Origin: Aphanomyces cochlioides
Lineage: Eukaryota > Oomycota > Saprolegniomycetes > Saprolegniales > Verrucalvaceae
Length of the DNA stretch: 64,000 nt
Direction of reading: 5' to 3'
Assembly (NCBI GenBank): GCA_019828595.1
Contig: JAHQRK010000002.1
Location: 868,001 to 932,000 of the forward strand
Shown: piece after piece, positions 57,821 to 64,000 of the stretch
Numbering within the stretch: position 1 is the stretch's first letter
Layout of the letters: every line of letters starts with the position of its first letter
The notes under the pieces: generated by a model
Seen by the model: only the letters and a program-made list of their open reading frames with translations
Told to the model about the DNA's origin: nothing
Database searches by the model: none
Translations under genes and position numbers: made by a program

Positions 57821-59531
57821 ATGGCCTTCTTCGCCATGCAACGTCAGCTCTCGGTCCTCGCACCCGCACCTTACGGTAGATCTGTCTCCCTCAGCAATAT
57901 GACGCTTTGGTCGTTTAGTAGTCGGCCAGGGACAGACGGCACGCTTGTCCACAGTACTCTCTCCATTCCTCTCAAGCCTACAGACAAGCCAGTAGCGCAT
58001 TTTCCACCGTCTTTCTACGCGACGCTGCTGAAGGAGTATGCGACCAAATATCTCGAAGAAATCAACGCACTACCGACGCCTGAAAACATTGCGCTTGTGG
58101 CGCAAAACATGCCATTGCAAAAGTGCCGCGTGTCTGCCGCTTGGAAAAGCCGTGGATGTCTCTCCGACGTGCTGACCATTTCACCAGAGTCGGTGTGCGA
58201 AGTCACATCTTCCAAAAAGCAATCCTTTTCGCCAGAATCGACCGAACCAGCAGTTCCATCAAGGCGAAATCCGCCGCCAGAAGATGCGCCGCATGTGTTT
58301 GGTACAGACTTGGACAAAAACTATATCGTCGGTCATGTCCACTGGTCGTTTAATGACCTCAAGCGGCGGTTCGTCTATCCTTTCAACCAAATCTACAAGG
58401 TAATGGAGCATTCACTTGATTTCTGTGGGGCTAATCTTACTTGAGGTTCCCATTGTCGAGGACAAGGATGGCTTTCCAATAGCCAAGCCGATTTCATTCT
58501 CGCCTCTGCCAGATCGTCGCGTCTACAAGCCATCGGCAGCAGCGCTCACTGAGCTCTTCCATCCACCATCGACGCTCACTTTTGATGTCATTGCACGTAC
58601 GTCTTAAACGCCCCTGAAAAGAGATCGAGCGTGGACTTGTAGAGCTGCAGATGACGTTCTTCGCAGTGATTCCCTTTGACATGGTTGAAATGACAGATGC
58701 ACATGACCAGCAGAAACTTCAGCAGCACTTGACAAGCTCGACAACGCTGCATTTAGTCGGCTTCCTTGCTCATTACCTCTATTGGACGATCATGCGTCCT
58801 CTTGCTGCTCACTGTGCGTCAATAGTTTCAACACCCGTCGCAGCAGATGGAGCCCCGCCAGCGTCGAGCAACCAGGAGTCTCCGTCAAACGTCCATCTCA
58901 CCCCAAATGATATTGAGCAGCTCTTCGTCTCCTTCACCAACTCGTTCGAGACAATCAAAGCTGCCATCGCGACTGAAATGCCAGCCAAATCGACGAAGCC
59001 AGCGCCGCCAATCTTGCCACTCTTGGTTCTCTCGCTGCGTGTAACGATTGATACGATCTTTCGAACGAAGTATCCGACATGGCTCGACAGCAATTCACTT
59101 CGAATTGAGGTACCAGCAAAGCTTTGTCATGACTTGACTTCTTGTAGCCGACTTTGCTCGCCGTGGGGCATCGTCTCGATGAATTGTTGGATCCGCATGG
59201 GTACTTGGACCGCATCGGCCCACTTGAAGCCACAGCTGATGCCATCAATTTCACCAGAACACATGCCTTCAAGGTGCAAAAGCGTCATGGGGCAAGGCTT
59301 CGGGATTCCTTCTTTGCAACGTCACACACAATGCAAGCTGCCATGCCAAATCCACTTCCTGGAACTCCACGAAGGTTGGTAATGCATGGCAGTGGAGGCA
59401 CGGCTAGCCTGGCATACCACCGACGACAGACAAAATCACCGCCAACTACGCTGCTTTCGCTTGGAAATCGCATGAAGCTGCTGAAAGTCATAGCTGAAGT
59501 TCATGAGAGTCCGCGGAAACAAGATCAATAA
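57821..59531 (+). CDS. Unknown protein, four exons
   Basis: Exons 57821-58399, 58446-58596, 58643-59109 and 59148-59531 join (introns 46, 46 and 38 bp) to 526 residues. The middle has a well-mixed globular look (FGTDLDKNYIVGHVHWSFNDL, LHLVGFLAHYLYWTIMRPL), and the last ~70 residues are basic and low-complexity. One or two hydrophobic helices (around residues 270-300 and 355-375) could be membrane-associated. I do not recognise the family. In-frame introns of local type make the gene itself secure. Converges with the thioredoxin-like gene, 82 bp away. Confidence 0.7.
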
Positions 59532-59613
59532 AATTCTGTCATCGACAATGTCGATTGCAACCTTGTGATTGCAGCAACCAGAACTACAGAGTAAAATTGG
59601 TCATGAAATCTAT

Positions 59614-60063
59614 TTAAAATTTAGCCAAGGCTTCCAAGATGCGGTCGGGTTTACCGCGGGCATCGACCACAAGGTTGCGGCCGCCCTTGGTAACAACTTC
59701 ACCGTTGGTGTTCAACCAGATCAAGGTAGGGATCGACTTCACGCCGTACTTTTCTTCGGTCAAGACTTCCTTGATGTCACGGCGGGCAAAAGGCACAGCG
59801 TAGAAGGGCATTTGTTCGTAGTATTCGTTGAAGCCAGCTTCTTCTTCATCCCACGAGAGGAAGACAATCGCAACATCGTTGTGGCCTTCTTCAACGAACG
59901 ACTTGTACGCATCGCTCAACACAGGGGTGAAAGCGCGGCAAGGAGGGCACCAGTGGGCCGAAAAGTAAATGCCGACATACTTCTTGCCAGCCAAAAGTTC
60001 TTCCGTAGGCTTGACACCGTCCTTCGTTTGCAATTCCGCGCCGAGGATTTCCGTAAACACCAT
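59614..60063 (-). CDS. Tryparedoxin/nucleoredoxin-like protein, copy 1
   Basis: Intronless, 149 residues. The thioredoxin fold carries the active site WCPPC at residues 38-42 within YFSAHWCPPCRAFTP, then DVAIVFLSWD, the cis-Pro segment SIPTLIWLN, and a C-terminal helix. WCPPC and length match nucleoredoxin/tryparedoxin family members, cytosolic disulfide reductases with broad partners. No signal peptide. A paralogue at 60741-61193 shares the first 43 residues almost exactly. Confidence 0.92.
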   Translation of the reverse strand: MVFTEILGAELQTKDGVKPTEELLAGKKYVGIYFSAHWCPPCRAFTPVLSDAYKSFVEEGHNDVAIVFLSWDEEEAGFNEYYEQMPFYAVPFARRDIKEVLTEEKYGVKSIPTLIWLNTNGEVVTKGGRNLVVDARGKPDRILEALAKF

Positions 60064-60740
60064 CTTGTTGATCTGTTGGTTGGCTGTAAATCCAAAAATG
60101 GACCGCAGGTGTACCGCCGTTGGAGCTGTGTTTTAAACACCTCAACATTTCTTAAATGGTGTTTTAAACACTTTGACTTGAAGTTTGTATGGAATGCGAA
60201 TGTTGATGGCTGTACACGTGGACGATTGCAGGTTGGAACGACACCGCACAGGGACATTCCAGCGAAGTCCGCTGTCCGTATAATTATCCGGATGGCCTAT
60301 CCGGAAAGTTCGACGGAATTCAAGATGGATGTCACATGCAATGACACCAATAGAGGAAACGGTTTCATTGGAGCGGGAACCCACAGAGATGCGTGACGGA
60401 AGGAATTGCCTGCCGTATTGTCCTCTTGCATCGAGAAGGATCCAAGCTCGGTGGGGAGTGTGCATAGCACAAGCGGCGACGATGTTTGGCAGCTCGAACG
60501 GTGTAGAAGGGAAGAGGTGAGTGCGACCAACAATCGAGATCCGACGACTGTTGACCAAGGATGAAATTGCAGTCGACAAGTTACATCACGGTGAAGTGAA
60601 CACAGCTTGAACGAAACTACTTTCAAGATGGATTCGTGTGTTGCTGAGGAGATACAAGGGCGTGAATTTGACGGTATGAGTGACTGATGGGATTTGCGTG
60701 GATGGAAAAAATTCCACGAAAATTAGAAATGCTTATTAGT
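60064..60740. other. Intergenic between thioredoxin-like paralogues
   Basis: About 680 bp containing the promoter of copy 1 and the 3' flank of copy 2. An inverted pair ATCCGGAT...ATCCGGA near 60285-60305 is the only structure noticed. No gene seen. Confidence 0.4.
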
Positions 60741-61193
60741 TTATTGAAGTTGCGCAAGGGCAGACAAGACAAGGCCTGGGGCACCACGAGCATCAGCAAC
60801 AAGGTTACGGCCTTCCTTGGTGACGATTTCGCCGGCAGAGTTCAAGAAGACCAAGCACGGGATCGTCTTGACTTCGTACTTTTGCTTGGCGAGCTCTTCC
60901 TTGAGTTCGCGGTACTTGTATGGCAAGGCGTAGAATGGCATTTGGCTGTAATATCCGTTGAATTGATCTTCGTCCTTGTCCGATGACACAAAGACAATCG
61001 CAAAGTCCTCATGGTCGTCTTCAATGAAGGCGTCGTACGATTCGCTCAAAATGGGAGTGAAAGCGCGGCAAGGAGGGCACCAATGCGCAGAGAAGTAGAT
61101 GCCGACATATTTCTTGCCGGCCAAGAGTTCTTCCGTAGGTTTCACGCCTTGCTTGGTCAAGAGTTCGTTGCCGAGAAGTTCTGTCCACGTCAT
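60741..61193 (-). CDS. Tryparedoxin/nucleoredoxin-like protein, copy 2
   Basis: Intronless, 150 residues from ATG 61193; the frame is open upstream to 61322, but that stretch is hydrophobic AT-rich leader unlike copy 1, so the downstream ATG is chosen. WCPPC again at 38-42. The region after the active site differs more (SSDKDEDQFNGYYSQMPFY; TIPCLVFLN, with Cys next to the cis-Pro instead of Thr). That extra Cys may alter redox behaviour. Same orientation as copy 1, so a tandem duplication. Confidence 0.92.
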   Translation of the reverse strand: MTWTELLGNELLTKQGVKPTEELLAGKKYVGIYFSAHWCPPCRAFTPILSESYDAFIEDDHEDFAIVFVSSDKDEDQFNGYYSQMPFYALPYKYRELKEELAKQKYEVKTIPCLVFLNSAGEIVTKEGRNLVADARGAPGLVLSALAQLQ

Positions 61194-62698
61194 GATCGCT
61201 GTTGGAATGAAATTGTTGAGTGTGGTAAATGGCCAAGTCAAAATGGAAAAATAGAAAGAAAAAAGAAAAATAATATGAGTTTTTGAAATAGAAAGTATTT
61301 TTTTTATTGTCATTTTCAACAAAATTTGTGGTTTTGACCAAAATGCGAATTCATTTTCATATCGATTTTATAATACAGTAACACACACTGACACACACCA
61401 CTTCAGCACTACGGAGGTTTTCCGTGAGTCAGGTGTCTGATCGATTCTGATTGGCTGAATATTTTTAATTTTTAATCCTAGCCAATCAGAGAAGCCCGTT
61501 CGATTCGGAATCGATTCGAAACCTCGGTCGATTCAAACCGTTCCTCACAATTATGTATCAAAAGCACAATATATTGTGGATTCACTAGAAATTTCCCAAT
61601 TTGGATTCGTTTTTTGTATCAATCTCCAATCGCGCCAATACATTGGATGAATGAAAATTAGAACAGTACTTTCTCTCATGGAAACTGTACTTTCTTTAAA
61701 ATTTTATTGAGCCAATCAAAATCACCCAAAATATTTATTAGCCAATGGCGTCGATTGGTGAATCGATCCGCCGGCGTGATTCGATTGAACGGGGTCTGGA
61801 AATTCGTATCAAATCAACAATATTCATTGAAAAATAAAACACTGCCATGGAGATCCCTCGTCCTCAGGATGGACTTGATGGCTCCCAGGAGGCAGATGGA
61901 GCAACGACCCGATTGAGGTGCGATATACCAATGTAATGCTGGAGTAGTGTACAGCGCAGATCTCGAGATAGCAACGCGAATCGCCAGGATTGTTGCGAAA
62001 TCTAGCGGATGGATGAAGAATTCGCGCGGGAAAGTGAGAGGAATTGGTTGGATTGGTGGATTGGTTTTCCCGCCATAACAAGTTCAAACCATGCTGGGAA
62101 TCGTACCCTCGATGAAACTGAGAGCAAATGGCCACGGCTTTTTGTCGACTTGAAGGCGTATGCACGTGTTGTACGCTGGTTGGTCCGCGTACTTTCGTCG
62201 TCATCACGATCGGATACATGTTGATCCGTACGTTTGTGCATGACCACTCTGCAAACGCGGCAACTTCGCAAAGTGATCAATGGTCAGTCCCTGGGCAAAT
62301 TTGATCCCTTGCCCAGATCTTCGTGGTGGGCATTATCTAAGCTTCAAAGAACTATACGCCCAGGGCTGAGTGTTGCCGTCAGGGCCTGACGGCAACTTCA
62401 GCATCTCCAGCACAAATCCAGAGTTGGATTTCGTGGAGGAATTCAGGATTTCTGCTTGCGAGGTGGGGATGCGTGACAAGATGCTCATGCATCCATAGTG
62501 CGGATTGAACTTCTAATTGGTGGCTCAGGCGACTTGGCAAACCCGTCCAGATGCAGTCGAATGGAGTCGACAGTCGGCTCGTGAATAAAGCGGTAGGCAC
62601 GGCTTTGTTTGCCACACGCAGTGAGAAGACGCGATGCCCTGCTTTGACACGTAAAAGCGTCGTTACAATACTAATCGGCTACGCTTCCTTTGTCGTAG
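61194..62698. other. Long intergenic region with CCAAT/ATTGG motifs
   Basis: 1.5 kb without a supported gene. The part next to copy 2 is AT-rich and carries several ATTGG/CCAAT words (near 61448, 61480, 61703, 61741 and 61759), resembling the CCAAT-rich leader of the CRT-like gene. 61800-62650 holds short unsupported frames only. No repeat or RNA gene recognised. Confidence 0.4.
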
Positions 62699-64000
62699 CT
62701 ACGATGTGAGGATCGTCGTGTATGAATAGTTGAGAAACTTGTCCTTGGACGCCGCCCAGAGTGACATGCCGCCTGCGTTTGAACGACTCCACTTTGTCCA
62801 GGACTTGACAATGTCCAGGGATGGACCAGGGCCATACGAACATCCTCGGTAGAGCGCCGTGGTGCTTTCAGTGCAGACGCTGATGACGACTTTGGATGGA
62901 TCAGCTAAGGTTTGAATCCAATTTGGAAAGACATCTGTCGTTGCTGCGGCATACGTCGTCTACAATGAGAGGTGAGCAAGAGCGAAGATGGAAGAGATCC
63001 TACACTCGCAAGCGTCGTATCGTTGTACAAATTGTAAGCCATGACGTTGATCCAGTCGACGAGAGCCTCCACGCCCTTGGGAAGGCATCGTCCGATAACG
63101 TTGGAGCACTTGGTCGCGTCGGCGTCATAGAAGAACGCATCCATCGTCAGGAGTTTCTTCTGGGCTTTGAGTTTCTTGGAGAGCGGCGTCATGTAAGCCA
63201 AGACACGCGTGGTACTCCACGTCGCGAACGTGCCTTCGTCGTCGACATCCAAACCATCCAAGTTGAAGTGAGTCACGAGATCCATCGCACTTGAAGCGAA
63301 TCCTTCGTAGTCTTGGATCGCCGCCGTTTCTTTGACGTTCGTCGTGCCGCCGATACTACCAAGCACTTTAATGCATCGCCTACAAGGTTACAGGTCGTCA
63401 GTCCTTCAAGTTCCAAAGCATCGCGTCGTACGCTTGCAATGTTGCAACGCAACGGCGCAAGGTGGCATCGTTTCCTTGCATTGACGAAGACACTTTACTG
63501 TTCTGAACAAGGGCAAACGCCATCACGACATGGGTCACACCGGCAGGAATCGTGTCGCATCCGTCGACTTCACTGCCCCAGTAAGCAACAACGCGAGTTG
63601 CATTTGTCGTTTGGTTGCATTGAGCCGCCAACGTCTTGGATGTCGCATTCAATGTTGAGGAATTGCCGGCAACGATGGGTTTTGGCGACAAGATGGCTTG
63701 GATCGCCGTGAACATCGTGTTCGTAGTGCCGAAGACACTCATGCCGCCCGCCGATTGCGAGTAGTTGGCCCACATGGACATGTGATCAAAAGTCGGGCCA
63801 GGGCCAAAACCACAGTCGGAGCAGACGCCAATGTTGAGCTTGGACGGCGATCCAATTTTTTGCTTCCACGAGTCGAAGAAACCACCGACGGCTGAGTCGT
63901 AGATCATCTAACCATGGCAAGATGCCGTCAGCCAATGTCCGATGTTTGTCCTTTGTACCATGGCCGTGAAAGTGTCGTCACTGACGCTGTATGCCATGAC
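62699..64000 (-). CDS. Two-domain glycoside hydrolase family 18-like protein, 5' end beyond window
   Basis: Exons 63959-64000 (partial), 63432-63907, 63006-63379 and 62699-62959, all in frame. The upstream part is the end of one GH18 domain (GGMSVFGTTNTMFTAIQAIL); after a Ser/Thr/Asn-rich linker a second domain starts RVVAYWGSEVDGCDTIPAG and carries the catalytic signature FNLDGLDVDDE (DGxDxDxE, with the acid Glu) and WINVMAYNLY. Splice sites occupy matching places (after VMAY...) in both domains, indicating internal duplication. GH18 enzymes cleave chitin or related beta-1,4-GlcNAc glycans. N-glycosylation sequons (NSS, NAT, NQT) suggest secretion; the signal peptide would lie outside the window. 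Confidence 0.88.

Noticed and set aside
59569..60396. 275-codon plus-strand frame over thioredoxin-like copy 1
   Set aside because: Antisense to a complete WCPPC protein; no domain of its own.
1..64000. tRNA, rRNA or CRISPR array
   Set aside because: No cloverleaf with B-box, no rRNA core sequence and no regularly spaced direct repeats were seen by eye.

Overview
The window is eukaryotic. Its protein-coding genes carry many very short introns (about 38-60 bp, GT...AG), lie on both strands with gaps of tens to a few hundred bases, and include a Crinkler (CRN) effector, SLO/BK-type potassium channels, a CRT-like transporter, WEE1, frataxin, RNase T2 and GH18 proteins. Together these point to an oomycete, most likely Saprolegniales (Aphanomyces or Saprolegnia). 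The organism is inferred, not shown. All exon maps were read by eye from splice motifs and frame continuity; where I give exons the lengths sum to an open frame, but single-base errors are possible.

Layout. 1-4615: decayed mobile DNA, mainly a gag-only retroelement rich in ATCCGG words. 4658-7566: two tandem stomatin/SPFH genes, one damaged. 7567-11716: a ZZ-finger protein and a conserved-looking unknown. 12094-17020: an amidohydrolase and a CRN effector gene tail to tail, followed by broken copies of pieces of both. 17790-19582: secreted RNase T2 and frataxin. 19852-31230: a nest of transposons (a Harbinger element inside a related short element, a copia element hit by a MITE, a mariner remnant and a pogo/Tigger-like element). 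31918-38585: an F-box/LRR-like protein and a 17-exon coiled-coil/TRAF-finger/SAM scaffold, converging. 38741-45967: two BK-type channel paralogues head to head, sharing about 100 bp of 5' DNA. 46109-49012: CRT-like transporter and PP2C phosphatase. 49997-53567: a Mut-7-like 3'-5' exonuclease carrying an inserted YbaK-type domain. 53597-56973: WEE1-like kinase with a coiled-coil gene immediately downstream. 57821-61193: an unknown gene and two tandem tryparedoxin/nucleoredoxin genes. 62699-64000: the 3' part of a two-domain GH18 protein that runs off the window.

There is no operon logic here. The visible themes are local duplication (SPFH, BK channels, thioredoxin-like, GH18 domains, CRN/amidohydrolase fragments) and TE insertion between otherwise intact housekeeping genes. 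The most unusual items are the BK pair with different selectivity filters and the exonuclease-YbaK-Mut7C fusion. I saw no rRNA, tRNA or CRISPR array.
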